DNA of 64,000 nt from the NCBI GenBank assembly GCA_009773355.1, contig WRPG01000011.1, forward strand, positions 62,001 through 126,000, given 5' to 3'. Of the stretch, positions 17,348 to 25,718 are shown in pieces. The DNA is from Limisphaerales bacterium (GTDB lineage Bacteria > Verrucomicrobiota > Verrucomicrobiia > Limisphaerales > SXTU01). Position 1 is the stretch's first letter. Each line of letters starts with the position of its first letter. The notes below the pieces were generated by a model. It saw nothing but the letters and a program-made list of their open reading frames with translations. It had not been told where the DNA came from and did no database searches. A program made the translations under genes and the position numbers.

Positions 17348-18547
17348 CTACGGTTGTTTCGGGGCCACGGGTTTAATCGGCTCCCGGTTCAGCAGCACGC
17401 GCAGCTCGCGCGGAGTGCCGTCGGCGCGCTCGACGAGGAAGTATTTCTCCTGCGCGTTGGCGAGGACGGTGGCCATCGTCTCGGCGAGCCGACGCTCGCG
17501 GAAGAGCTTCGGGTCGCGCTGGAACTCCGGCAGGCGCGCGAGGAAGTAGTTCGCGTCGGCCTCGGCGGACTGCACGATGCGCGTGGCGTCGGCGCGGCCC
17601 GAGTTGCGGATGGAATCGGCCTCGGCCTGCGCCTTGGTGAGCGTGGTGTTGGCCTCGCCCTGCGCGGTATTGATGGTCTTGCGCTTGTCGTTCTCGGCCT
17701 CGAGCACGGCGTCGAAGGCGGCCTTCACCTGGCGCGGCGGGATGGCGATGACGTCGCTGCCGCGCGGGTCGAACTCGATGCCCAGGCCCTGCGCGGCGAC
17801 CAGCGCCTGCACGCGGCTCATCAGCTTCTCCTTGAAGCCGGCGATGTCCTGCCGCGTGGCCTTGTCCACGGTGAACTGTGCGGAGGCGTGATGCAGCGCG
17901 TTGTTGAGCGCGTTCTGAACGAGGTTCGAGACGGCGGCGAACTCGAACTCATACCGCACCGGGTCGCTGATGGTGTAACGCACCGTCGCCTTAACGTGCA
18001 TGATGTTGCCGTCGGAGGTGAGCGTGTAGCCGTCGGAGGCGGGGTTGAGCGTGCCCCCGGCGGGCGGCTCCTGGCCGGCAAGCTCCTGCTCCCGCGTCAC
18101 CGGATACCAGCCGACGCTGGAGACGATGGTGTGAACCTTGTCCTTGGGCACCTTCACAATCTCGTTGACGGGATACGGGAAGGACCAGTGCAAGCCGGGC
18201 TTGAGCAGCGCGGCCTCGCCCGTGCCGGTGGGCGCGCCGAACAGGAGCTTGATGGCGACCTCCTGCGGGCCGACGGTGAAAATGCCAGAGGCGAAGAACA
18301 GGACAATCAACCCCGCCATCACGACGCGGACGACGACGAAGCTGCTCTTGAGCGCGTCGGAAAGCGCCTGCGTGCTCGAATCCTCGAACGGCGACTCGGG
18401 CGCAGGCTCGGGCGGAGTGGAGTGATGATGATGCTCGCCGCCGTCGGGGCCGTGGCTGTGCGAGTGCGCGTGGTCGTCCGCGCCCGGCCCGTGGCTGTGG
18501 CTGTGGTCGTTCGGCCCGTGCGAATGGGAGTGGTCGTGGTCGCTCAT
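17348..18547 (-). CDS. HflK-like SPFH protein with His-rich N-terminus
   Basis: 399 residues. Residues 1-45 are dominated by His, Asp, Ser and Gly with a run of four His (a metal-binding tail). A membrane segment follows at about 75-95, then an SPFH/band-7 domain (FTVGPQEVAIKLLFGAPTG onward) and a long Ala/Glu-rich helical region (about 270-340) typical of HflK and stomatins. Such proteins form large ring complexes in the inner membrane and, as HflKC, restrain the protease FtsH. It lies 11 bases downstream of the HflC-like gene. The metal tail matches the His/Cys-rich N-terminus of the P-type ATPase encoded next downstream, suggesting a shared metal link. Confidence 0.85.
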   Translation of the reverse strand: MSDHDHSHSHGPNDHSHSHGPGADDHAHSHSHGPDGGEHHHHSTPPEPAPESPFEDSSTQALSDALKSSFVVVRVVMAGLIVLFFASGIFTVGPQEVAIKLLFGAPTGTGEAALLKPGLHWSFPYPVNEIVKVPKDKVHTIVSSVGWYPVTREQELAGQEPPAGGTLNPASDGYTLTSDGNIMHVKATVRYTISDPVRYEFEFAAVSNLVQNALNNALHHASAQFTVDKATRQDIAGFKEKLMSRVQALVAAQGLGIEFDPRGSDVIAIPPRQVKAAFDAVLEAENDKRKTINTAQGEANTTLTKAQAEADSIRNSGRADATRIVQSAEADANYFLARLPEFQRDPKLFRERRLAETMATVLANAQEKYFLVERADGTPRELRVLLNREPIKPVAPKQP

Positions 18548-18558
18548 GGCTGGGTGCC

Positions 18559-19464
18559 TTAGTGCTTGCCAGCGGGGCGGGCGGGGGCGTTGGTGCCGCG
18601 CAACAGGTCGAAGGGCGGCGTGTTCTGGTCGAGGATGAGCGTCGTGCGCTCCTTCGAGACGGCCTCCATCGAGGCGAGCTTTTGCAGGAACACGGCGAGT
18701 TCCGGGTTCTTCTCCAGCGTCCTGAAACTGTCCGCCGCCTTGGCCTCCGCCTCGCCGCGCAGGCGCGTGGCCTCCTTCTCCGCCTCGGCCAGCAACTCGC
18801 TGCGCTTGAGGTCGGCGGCGGAGCGAATCTTCGTCGCCTCACGGTCGCCCTCGCCCTCGAACTGCTTCACCAGGCGCTGGCGTTCCTCCTTCATGCGGTC
18901 GAAGACCTTCTGCGTGACGCTCTCGGGGAAGCCCAGCCGCTTGATGCCGAGGAATTTCACTTCCATGCCGAACTTCTCCTTCGCGGTGGCGGCCACCTGC
19001 GCGAGCATCTCCTGCTCAATCGCGTCGAACTTGAGCTGCGCCGGGTCGGTGTTGATGAAATGGCTGAACGGGTGCTGGCCGACGGTCGCGTTCTTGGCGC
19101 TGCGGACGAGGCTTTCGAGATTGCGCTTTGCGTCGTCCACGCCGCCGGGGAAGCTGCGGTTGAACTTCTGCGGCTCGACCACGCGCCAGCCGGCATAGAC
19201 CAGCACCATGAGGTTGCGGCCGTCCTGCGTCTGCGTCTCCTCGAACTTGCCCTCGAAGTTGTGCACGCGGGCGTCGAAGCGGTGGACCTTCTGGATGGGC
19301 CACGGGGCCTTGAAGTGCAGGCCGGCCTTGATGACCTCGTCCGACGCCTTGCCGAAGGTGGTCAGGAAGGCGACCTCGTTCTGCCGCACCTGGAAGAAGA
19401 ACGAGATGGAGCCGAAGATGACGAGGATGACGAGGCCGACGACGAATGTGACTGGGTTGCGCAT
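18559..19464 (-). CDS. HflC-like SPFH protein
   Basis: 301 residues. One N-terminal membrane segment (about 5-25), then the SPFH domain (VRQNEVAFLTTFGKA, GLHFKAPWPIQKVHRFDAR) and a helical C-terminal part with Arg/Glu-rich heptads (MKEERQRLVKQFEGEGDRE). HflC is the partner of HflK in a membrane ring. I chose the ATG giving MRNPVTFVVGLVILV; the longer open frame upstream overlaps the neighbouring gene out of frame and is not real. It lies between two HflK-like genes on the same strand. Confidence 0.88.
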   Translation of the reverse strand: MRNPVTFVVGLVILVIFGSISFFFQVRQNEVAFLTTFGKASDEVIKAGLHFKAPWPIQKVHRFDARVHNFEGKFEETQTQDGRNLMVLVYAGWRVVEPQKFNRSFPGGVDDAKRNLESLVRSAKNATVGQHPFSHFINTDPAQLKFDAIEQEMLAQVAATAKEKFGMEVKFLGIKRLGFPESVTQKVFDRMKEERQRLVKQFEGEGDREATKIRSAADLKRSELLAEAEKEATRLRGEAEAKAADSFRTLEKNPELAVFLQKLASMEAVSKERTTLILDQNTPPFDLLRGTNAPARPAGKH

Positions 19465-19481
19465 GGTTCTGGAAAGGGGGG

Positions 19482-21371
19482 TTACTTTTTCTGCGGGATG
19501 GCGAGGTCTTCGAGGAGGTCCGCGCGGACCTTGTCCTCCAGATTGAGCTGCATCGTCTCGCTGGCGTTGGGCGTGCCGATGATGAACTTGCGGGATTTTG
19601 CCGCCGACTTCGCGAAGGTCTGGAGCCACACGCGCTGCGGATAAACCGTCGGCGCGGCGGCAAAGGCATCCAGCTTGTTCTGGAATTGCCCGCCCACGGC
19701 CTCGGCCTCGGCGACACGCCGGGCGGAGAAGGACTTGGCCTCGTCCAACACCTTCTGCGCCTCGGCGGTGGCCAGCGCGGTGGTTTTCGCGGAATCGCCG
19801 CGCGCGGTGAGAATCTTCGCCTCGCGCGTCTGCTCCGCGCCGATGACCGCCTCGAACGCCTCCGCCACGGTCACGGGCGGATGCACGTCCTGCAGGCCGA
19901 CGAAGAGGATGTTCACGCCCAGCGCCTCGGCGTCGGCGGCCTTCTGGATGTTCGCGCGGAGCGACTCGGCGGCCTTCTGCCGGCCCACGGACATGAAGTC
20001 GAAGAAGTCCACGCTCACGAGATGGCGGACAACCTCGCGCGTGGCGATGCGTTCGAGCAGCTCGTTCGGGTTGGCGTGGTTGCGCGCCCACGCGACGATA
20101 TCCCTGATTTGATACTGCACGGGGACGCTGGCGGTGACGAGGTTGGCGGGCGGCGCGGCCTTCTCGCCGGCGGCGTTGGTGTTCGACGCGCTGTCCGCCT
20201 CCTTGTTGGCGACGGGCAGGTTGAACTCCTCTTTGTAATGGCTCTTGGTCCAGACAATCGTGTTCTCCGCCGCGCCCGCGCCGTGGTCGTCGTCCTTGGT
20301 CACGACGCCGACAGTGAAGGTCTGCACGCGATGCGTCTGGAAGCGATACACCGAGTCAATCGGCCAGGGGAGCTTGAGGTGGAAGCCTGGGTTCAGCGCA
20401 GTGTCGCCGACCGGTTTGCCGCAGCGTTCCAGCAACGCCTGTTCCTCCGGCTCGATGAACACGAAGCTCGTGGAAAGCCACAACATCCCGACCTGAATCA
20501 GCAGCAGCCAGACGAAGGCCTTTTGCAGGAACTGGTAAAACCACGTCTCGGAGACCTTGAAGCCAAACTGGTAGTCCAGCGCGTGCGCCGCCGTGGTGAA
20601 CACGCTCTCCGGCTGGCCGAGCAGCCCGACGAGCCGGCTCTCGTAAAGCACCCGCGCCGCCTGGCCGCGGACGCGCGGGCGGTAGAGTTCGAGGATGAGC
20701 GTGAAGAGATTCTCGACCGCCGCCAGCGCCAGAATCACGCACAGGGCGCGTGACACGAAGAGGTCAATCTTCGAGTGGCCGAAGTAAATCGCGATGTTGC
20801 CCGCCGCCGCGAGCAGGCTCAGATAAGCGCCGAGCAGCAGGTAGCTGCCGGCCGGTTGCAGCAGCCGCTGGCCCTCCAGCTTGGCGACATTCACCGAGTA
20901 GCGGCCGGGGAGAAATTGCAGGAAGAACAGGAAGCCGAAGAACGCCGCCATCATCGGCAGCGAGGCCCGCACCTCGCGCGCCTCGGGATTGAGCACCTGC
21001 TTGCCGAGCCAATACGCCGCGCCCGCCTGCAACGCCAGCAGGATGATGCAGAACGCCGGCACGAGCCACTTCTCGAACTGCTCGCGCGCGCGCCGCGCCG
21101 GGAACGCCTCCGCGTCCGTGCCTTCAAAGAGCGTCGTGTTCCGCGCGGACTTCGCCAACTCGTCGAGTTCGAGCTTTTCCAGCTTCTCGCGAACCTCCAT
21201 CCGCATCTGGAAGTAGCTGAACACGGCCGCGAGAAAGCCCAGCCCCAGGAACACGCCCACCACCTCGTCCGTGTAGGACGCGGTCTGGCGCGCGATGTAG
21301 CCGCCGATGCCGGCGGCGGCGAGGGCGATGAGGAGGTTGACCAGCCCGGTTGGTTTCAAGTTGCGTTCCAT
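19482..21371 (-). CDS. HflK-like SPFH protein with multi-pass N-terminal domain
   Basis: 629 residues, nearly twice the size of a normal HflK. The first about 310 residues contain roughly seven membrane segments (for example around 12-30, 37-50, 106-130, 140-155, 175-200, 208-230 and 290-305). An SPFH domain begins at about residue 310 (FVFIEPEEQALLERCGKPVG) and continues to the Ala-rich helical end. The large membrane domain may scaffold the ring. It is the first of three consecutive SPFH genes and starts 4 bases after the stop of the ABC-2 permease gene upstream. Confidence 0.85.
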   Translation of the reverse strand: MERNLKPTGLVNLLIALAAAGIGGYIARQTASYTDEVVGVFLGLGFLAAVFSYFQMRMEVREKLEKLELDELAKSARNTTLFEGTDAEAFPARRAREQFEKWLVPAFCIILLALQAGAAYWLGKQVLNPEAREVRASLPMMAAFFGFLFFLQFLPGRYSVNVAKLEGQRLLQPAGSYLLLGAYLSLLAAAGNIAIYFGHSKIDLFVSRALCVILALAAVENLFTLILELYRPRVRGQAARVLYESRLVGLLGQPESVFTTAAHALDYQFGFKVSETWFYQFLQKAFVWLLLIQVGMLWLSTSFVFIEPEEQALLERCGKPVGDTALNPGFHLKLPWPIDSVYRFQTHRVQTFTVGVVTKDDDHGAGAAENTIVWTKSHYKEEFNLPVANKEADSASNTNAAGEKAAPPANLVTASVPVQYQIRDIVAWARNHANPNELLERIATREVVRHLVSVDFFDFMSVGRQKAAESLRANIQKAADAEALGVNILFVGLQDVHPPVTVAEAFEAVIGAEQTREAKILTARGDSAKTTALATAEAQKVLDEAKSFSARRVAEAEAVGGQFQNKLDAFAAAPTVYPQRVWLQTFAKSAAKSRKFIIGTPNASETMQLNLEDKVRADLLEDLAIPQKK

Positions 21372-21375
21372 CAGT

Positions 21376-22359
21376 TCAACTCAGCTCACGGTCTTCAAAC
21401 AACATCAGCGCGACGGCCAGCGACGCGCCCAAATAGCCAATCACATACGCGGTGGCCTTCCCCACGTAACCCCAGACTCCGGGGATGGCGTGGTTGCGCG
21501 TGCCTTCAATCGCATCGGCCAGCCAGAACAACTGCCAGTTCGGCAGCACGGTATGACAGACCGTCGCCCACCACGCCCCCGCCTCCGCCTGACGACCGAA
21601 CAGGTAATCGCTCATCAAGCCCAGCAGGAACAGCCCGGTGCAGATGACCAGCGTCGGCACCGTGTCGTAGCGCGTCGAGCAGGCGAGCGCGAGGCCAGCC
21701 AGCAGCAGCAACGCCAGCAGCACCAGCACGCACGCCGGAACGAGCCGGTAGTCCACGCGATACATGCCGGGTTCAAACGAGCTGCCCGGACGCGTCAGCT
21801 CGATGAAAAACGCCAGCGCCACGAACGCAATGGTTGTCAGCACGGTCAGGAACACCACCGCGTCCGACACAAACGGTCGGCGCAGGAAGTAGTTCGTAAA
21901 GCCAGCCAGCACGTAAGCCAGAGCCACGGAGCCGAAATATATTCCCAGCCCGACCAGGTCCGCCTCGCCGTAAGCATCGAAGGCCATGCGACTTGCGAGC
22001 AGCGTCGCGAGCGTGTTCACGTAGGCCAGCACCACCAGCGCCGCCGCCAGCCCGCAGTATTTGGCCAGCAGAAACTTCGCGCGTCCGACCGGCTTGGCCA
22101 GCACCGCCAGCGCCGTCCCGGTGCGGATTTCGTGCGCCACCGAGGCCGACGCGCTCAACACCGCCACGAACAGCCCGACCATGAGCATCACCGCCAGCGC
22201 GCTGTCCTTCACCAGCTTGGTGTCCTCGCCCATGCCGAAGTAGGGCACCGCCGCGAGGAACACGATGAACAGCGAGGACAGCGTCGTCAGCAGCAGAAAA
22301 ATCGGCTGCCGGACCAGCTCCATGAAAGCGTTCGTGGCGATGGTGGTGAACTGTCGCAT
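21376..22359 (-). CDS. ABC-2 type permease
   Basis: 327 residues with six or more membrane segments and the ABC-2 pattern ASASVAHEIRTGTALAVLAKPVGR (in two stretches), where the ATPase docks. It is probably the membrane part of an ABC exporter. No ATPase gene is directly beside it; the nearest is at 13916-15130 in the same run. The ATG giving MRQFTTIATNAFMELV is the natural start for this family. It is the first gene of the long minus-strand run that continues with three SPFH genes. Confidence 0.85.
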   Translation of the reverse strand: MRQFTTIATNAFMELVRQPIFLLLTTLSSLFIVFLAAVPYFGMGEDTKLVKDSALAVMLMVGLFVAVLSASASVAHEIRTGTALAVLAKPVGRAKFLLAKYCGLAAALVVLAYVNTLATLLASRMAFDAYGEADLVGLGIYFGSVALAYVLAGFTNYFLRRPFVSDAVVFLTVLTTIAFVALAFFIELTRPGSSFEPGMYRVDYRLVPACVLVLLALLLLAGLALACSTRYDTVPTLVICTGLFLLGLMSDYLFGRQAEAGAWWATVCHTVLPNWQLFWLADAIEGTRNHAIPGVWGYVGKATAYVIGYLGASLAVALMLFEDRELS

Positions 22360-22494
22360 TCGTTTGGTTGCGGCGGGATAATACGGACGAGCGTGGACTT
22401 GGCAACCCCCTGATTCAAAATGGTGCCATGCCGGGATAGCCGCCACCGGGAAATTGCCTTGCGCAAATTCCGCCCGGCTCCGAACTTCGCCGCC

Positions 22495-23001
22495 GTGCGC
22501 ACGGTAGTTTACCCCGGCAGTTTTGACCCGCTCACCAACGGCCATCTCGATGTGATCGAGCGGGCGGCGCGGCTCTTTGACCGCGTGATCGTGGCGGTGG
22601 CGCAGAACACGGAGAAGCACCCGCTCTTCACGCCGGACGAGCGGTGCGCGCTGGTGACCGGGGCCACGCGGCGGCTGCGGAACGTCGAGGTGCGCGCGTT
22701 TGACGGGCTGCTGGTGGACTACGTGCGCGGCTGCGGTGCGCAGGCGGTCATCCGCGGGCTGCGGGCGGTGTCGGACTTCGAGTTCGAGTTCCAGATGGCG
22801 CTGATGAACCGCAAACTCGACGAGCGCGTGGAGACCATTTTCATGATGCCCAAGGACACCTACACCTTCCTCAGCTCGCGGCTGGTGAAGGAAATTGCCC
22901 GGCTCGGCGGCGACGTGCGGGACTTCGTGCCGGGCAATGTGGGCAAGGCGCTGGCGAAGAAGGTGGGGAGCAGGCAAATCAAACGGGGGAGGAGAGGCTA
23001 A
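22495..23001 (+). CDS. coaD: Phosphopantetheine adenylyltransferase
   Basis: 168 residues, the usual length. It joins AMP from ATP to 4'-phosphopantetheine, the penultimate step of coenzyme A synthesis. Family motifs: YPGSFDPLTNGHLD near the start (the nucleotidyltransferase T/HxGH region), then RGLRAVSDFEFEFQMALMNR (about residues 87-106), and SSRLVKEIARLGGDV. I chose GTG 22495, which gives Met-Arg-Thr-Val-Val-Tyr-Pro-Gly, because the 25 codons upstream are outside the family. It faces away from the ABC permease gene. Confidence 0.95.
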   Translation: MRTVVYPGSFDPLTNGHLDVIERAARLFDRVIVAVAQNTEKHPLFTPDERCALVTGATRRLRNVEVRAFDGLLVDYVRGCGAQAVIRGLRAVSDFEFEFQMALMNRKLDERVETIFMMPKDTYTFLSSRLVKEIARLGGDVRDFVPGNVGKALAKKVGSRQIKRGRRG

Positions 23002-23008
23002 TTGACCT

Positions 23009-23015
23009 GTTAGGC
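23009..23015 (+). other. GTTAGGC, integron-type core site
   Basis: This heptamer fits the GTTRRRY core at which gene cassettes begin. It lies 11 bases before the ATG of the next gene, a distance normal for cassettes, and is the exact reverse complement of the heptamer that ends that gene. Confidence 0.45.
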
Positions 23016-23026
23016 GCAGCGCACAT

Positions 23027-23641
23027 ATGGCGTCCATCGGCTTTTATGCACTCAAGGAAGACATTCGCGGACTGGTTCACGCCATCTTCGAGGAAGGCGA
23101 CCTTCGAGTTTTCGAGTCCTATTCCATGTATGATTCTGAGTTGCGCGAGTTCCGTTCCTTCGACGAACTGTCGGGGGCGTTCAGCCTCGGCAGCGACCCG
23201 CACGGAAATGGTCATGCTGTTACCTTGCAGCTTTGGTCACCCAGCGTCATGCCGAGAGTTGAGTTTGAGCGCATTGCGCTCAAAGTCCACGGGCACAGCT
23301 TCCGTTACTGTATTTCCGGTGTCGGTCTCATTCAGCTCCACTTCGGCGGCGAGCACGAGGGCATCATCACGGACTCTCACTACGGTCATTGGAGCGAGGC
23401 AGGTGCGAGACAGCGCGCGGCAGGTGACGTTGACGCGGTTGATTGGAGTGCATTGTCACGCCTGTCGGGTCGCATCCAGCGTCACATCCGCACCAAGATG
23501 GCCGTCGCCAAAGTTCGAGGTCGTCCCATCCTGCCTGCTGCATTCGTAGCGTTGCAGCGAGGTCTCGGTCTGCGTTACAGTTCGCTACAGTTTCATGCTA
23601 GTTCACCGGATATTCAGTTGTTGCGCGGGACTGCCGCCTAA
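23027..23641 (+). CDS. Unknown protein, possible integron cassette gene
   Basis: 204 residues, cytoplasmic, no recognised domain. It contains DSELREFRSFDEL, a Gly-Asn-Gly-His-Ala turn, LQLWSPSV and a Gly-His-Ser-Phe-Arg-Tyr segment. I recall proteins of this style among orphan cassette genes but have not compared them. There is no ribosome-binding site before the ATG. Its stop codon TAA is part of GCCTAAC, and GTTAGGC lies just before the gene, as in integron cassettes. No integrase or second cassette is near. The codon use is less GC-skewed than in coaD or the yceD-like gene. Confidence 0.6.
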   Translation: MASIGFYALKEDIRGLVHAIFEEGDLRVFESYSMYDSELREFRSFDELSGAFSLGSDPHGNGHAVTLQLWSPSVMPRVEFERIALKVHGHSFRYCISGVGLIQLHFGGEHEGIITDSHYGHWSEAGARQRAAGDVDAVDWSALSRLSGRIQRHIRTKMAVAKVRGRPILPAAFVALQRGLGLRYSSLQFHASSPDIQLLRGTAA

Positions 23642-23660
23642 CGATGCGCTGCAGCCCGAC
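23636..23660 (+). other. attC-like left half (RYYYAAC plus inner arm)
   Basis: GCCTAAC followed by GATGCGCTGCAGC matches the R-double-prime and L-double-prime half of an integron attC site, with the stop codon inside the core. The matching right half (an arm ending in GTTRRRY) is not present in the next 100 bases, so the site is incomplete. Confidence 0.4.
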
Positions 23661-23719
23661 GAGGATTTTTGGCTGATGCGCGGGACGCCGACTGACAAGA
23701 TGCCGTAGCGAAACACGCC

Positions 23720-24208
23720 ATGCCCCTCCTCCTCAACCTCCGCCAGCTCCAGACCGAGCCGCTGGAATTGTCCGGCGAGCTGCCCGTCGCCGAGCTGGAC
23801 TTGGGCGGGGACGACCGCGTCGTCCACCTGAGTCACCCGCTCGCGTATGAGCTGTCGGTGACCAACTTGGAGGACGCCGTGCTGGTGCAGGGCGAGCTGC
23901 GGCTGCCGCTGGACTGCGAATGCGTGCGGTGCCTGACGCGGTTCACGCAGGAGGTGGAGGTGCCTGAATTCGCAGTTCATCTGCCCCTGACGGGCGACGA
24001 CGCGGTGCCCGTGGTGGACGATTGCGTGGACTTGACACCGTTTTTGCGCGAAGACATCCTCCTCACGCTTCCGCAGCATCCGCTGTGCAAGCCTGACTGT
24101 CGCGGTCTGTCGCAGCTCGCGGCCGGCGGCGCGTCGGGCCAAACCTCCCAGACGAACGCAGGCGCGTCGGCATGGGCCGCGTTGAACAAACTGAAACTGA
24201 AAGACTAA
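23720..24208 (+). CDS. YceD/DUF177-type protein
   Basis: 162 residues. DUF177 proteins are encoded directly before rpmF in most bacteria and have been linked to 23S rRNA accumulation. Typical traits: a short beta-rich N-terminal part, a central Cys pair (CECVRCL), and a C-terminal segment with LTPFLREDILLTLPQHPLC followed by CKPDC and the end Trp-Ala-Ala-Leu-Asn-Lys-Leu. It lies 4 bases before rpmF, in the classic yceD-rpmF-plsX order. Confidence 0.88.
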   Translation: MPLLLNLRQLQTEPLELSGELPVAELDLGGDDRVVHLSHPLAYELSVTNLEDAVLVQGELRLPLDCECVRCLTRFTQEVEVPEFAVHLPLTGDDAVPVVDDCVDLTPFLREDILLTLPQHPLCKPDCRGLSQLAAGGASGQTSQTNAGASAWAALNKLKLKD

Positions 24209-24212
24209 GACT

Positions 24213-24401
24213 ATGGGCGTCCCGAAGCGCAAACCTTCTCACAGCCGCCAACGCATGCGCCGCGCTTACAACAGCGTGCTCAAGCTGCCGCAGCTCTCCA
24301 CCTGCCCGCAGTGCGCCGCGCCCGCCCTCCCGCACCGGGTGTGCCCGGCCTGCGGCTTCTACAAGGGCAAGCAGATCCTGACCGTCACGGCGGGAGCGTA
24401 A
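24213..24401 (+). CDS. rpmF: Ribosomal protein bL32
   Basis: 62 residues, the normal size of large-subunit protein bL32. It starts Met-Gly-Val-Pro-Lys-Arg-Lys-Pro-Ser, with the conserved SHSRQRMRRAY-like basic segment. The four-cysteine zinc ribbon is present (CPQC at about 34-37 and CPAC at about 47-50), so this is the zinc-binding form. It ends in a Gly-Phe-Tyr-Lys-Gly motif as expected. Confidence 0.97.
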   Translation: MGVPKRKPSHSRQRMRRAYNSVLKLPQLSTCPQCAAPALPHRVCPACGFYKGKQILTVTAGA

Positions 24402-24490
24402 TTTCCGGCAAAGGGCGCGGCGGACTTCCGACGCGCCCTTTGCTTTTCCCGGACTGGCTTTCCGGCTTCTCAGCGGCCTACTCTCCCGTC

Positions 24491-25540
24491 ATGCGCATTG
24501 CAGTGGATGTCATGGGTGGCGACCACGGGTGCGGCGTCATCATTGACGGCGCGAAGCTGGCGCTGGCCGAGAACCGCAAGCTGACCGAGCTGCACCTCGT
24601 CGGGCAGCAGGAGGAAATCACCGCCCACCTCCGTCGCACGCATCTCCACGCCGACCCGCGCATTCACGTCCTCCACGCCTCGCAAGTCCTCGACATGGAG
24701 GACAAGCCCGTGGACGCGGTGCGCAAGAAGAAGGACTGCTCCGTCGTCCGCGCCATCGAGCTGGTCCGCGACGGCAAGGCGGACGCGGTCGTCTCCCCCG
24801 GCAACACCGGCGGCATCCTCGCAGCAGGCACGTTCCGCCTGCGCACCTTGCCCGGCATCAGCCGTGCGGCCATCGCGACGGTGATGCCCGAGCCGGAGAA
24901 CGAATTCGTCCTGCTCGACGCCGGCGCAAATACCGAGTGCAAGCCCTGGCACCTCGCCGAGTTCGCCATCATGGGCAGCATCTACGCGCGTGAACTCTTG
25001 CGGAAACCGCGCCCGCGCGTCGGCGTGCTCTCCAACGGCACCGAGGAGATGAAGGGCACCGAACTCACGCAGGCCGCCGTCCTGCTCTGCCGGAAGCTGG
25101 ATTTGAACTTCCTCGGCTACGTCGAGGGCCATGACCTTTTCCACAACCGCGTGGACGTGGTGGTCTGCGACGGCTTCGTGGGCAACATCGTGCTCAAAAC
25201 CTGCGAGAGTCTCGCGCGCGGGATGTTCGCCATGCTCAAGCGCGAGCTGACCGCGAACCCGAAGCGCAAGCTCGGCGCGTTGCTCGCCAAGAACGCCTTC
25301 CGCACCATCAAGCGCCGCACCGATTCGGAGAACTACGGCGGCGCGCCGCTGCTGGGCTTGAACGGCGTCGTCTTCAAGGCCCACGCCTCGGCCCGCGAGC
25401 GCTCCATCCTCAACGCCATCCGCGTGGCGACCGAGACGCTGGAGTTCAACGTGAACCAGGCCATCGCCCGCGAGGCGGCGAAGGCCGAGCCGTTGCTGGA
25501 GGAGGCGCGGAAGGCCGGCGGAAGCGGTGAACCGGCCTGA
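24491..25540 (+). CDS. plsX: Phosphate acyltransferase PlsX
   Basis: 349 residues, normal length. It converts acyl-ACP and phosphate to acyl-phosphate, the first step of phospholipid synthesis with PlsY. Family motifs: DVMGGDHG at the start, the Ser-Val-Val-Arg-Ala segment, SPGNTGGILAAGTFRLR, LLDAGANTECKP, LSNGTEEMKGTE and the C-terminal SENYGGAPLLGL. The start ATG giving MRIAVDVMGGDH is certain. An extension of the open frame upstream overlaps rpmF. It follows rpmF by about 90 bases. Confidence 0.96.
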   Translation: MRIAVDVMGGDHGCGVIIDGAKLALAENRKLTELHLVGQQEEITAHLRRTHLHADPRIHVLHASQVLDMEDKPVDAVRKKKDCSVVRAIELVRDGKADAVVSPGNTGGILAAGTFRLRTLPGISRAAIATVMPEPENEFVLLDAGANTECKPWHLAEFAIMGSIYARELLRKPRPRVGVLSNGTEEMKGTELTQAAVLLCRKLDLNFLGYVEGHDLFHNRVDVVVCDGFVGNIVLKTCESLARGMFAMLKRELTANPKRKLGALLAKNAFRTIKRRTDSENYGGAPLLGLNGVVFKAHASARERSILNAIRVATETLEFNVNQAIAREAAKAEPLLEEARKAGGSGEPA

Positions 25541-25640
25541 ACCGGCGGCGGCTTTTGCCGGCAGTGGCTGGGCCGTGCCCGGCGCGGAGTCCATCAAGTT
25601 GCAGTTCCTGCCGGGCGATGTCCGGCGCTCCGCTGCCGGG

Positions 25641-25672
25641 AAAAACAAACGGCCCGCCGGAACGACGGGCCG
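25641..25672 (-). terminator. Rho-independent terminator of the precursor gene
   Basis: Read on the minus strand, a 7-bp stem (CGGCCCG / CGGGCCG, 25672-25666 and 25656-25650, 9-base loop) is followed by TTTGTTTTT. It lies 46 bases after the stop codon of the small precursor gene and would end its transcript. Confidence 0.75.
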
Positions 25673-25718
25673 CGTGAAAGGAGGGACGAAACTGCCGGGC
25701 GGACTGAGCCGCCGGCGG

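Noticed and set aside
23009..23660. Active integron
   Set aside because: No integrase gene, no attI, no second cassette and no complete attC; only a possible stranded cassette remains.
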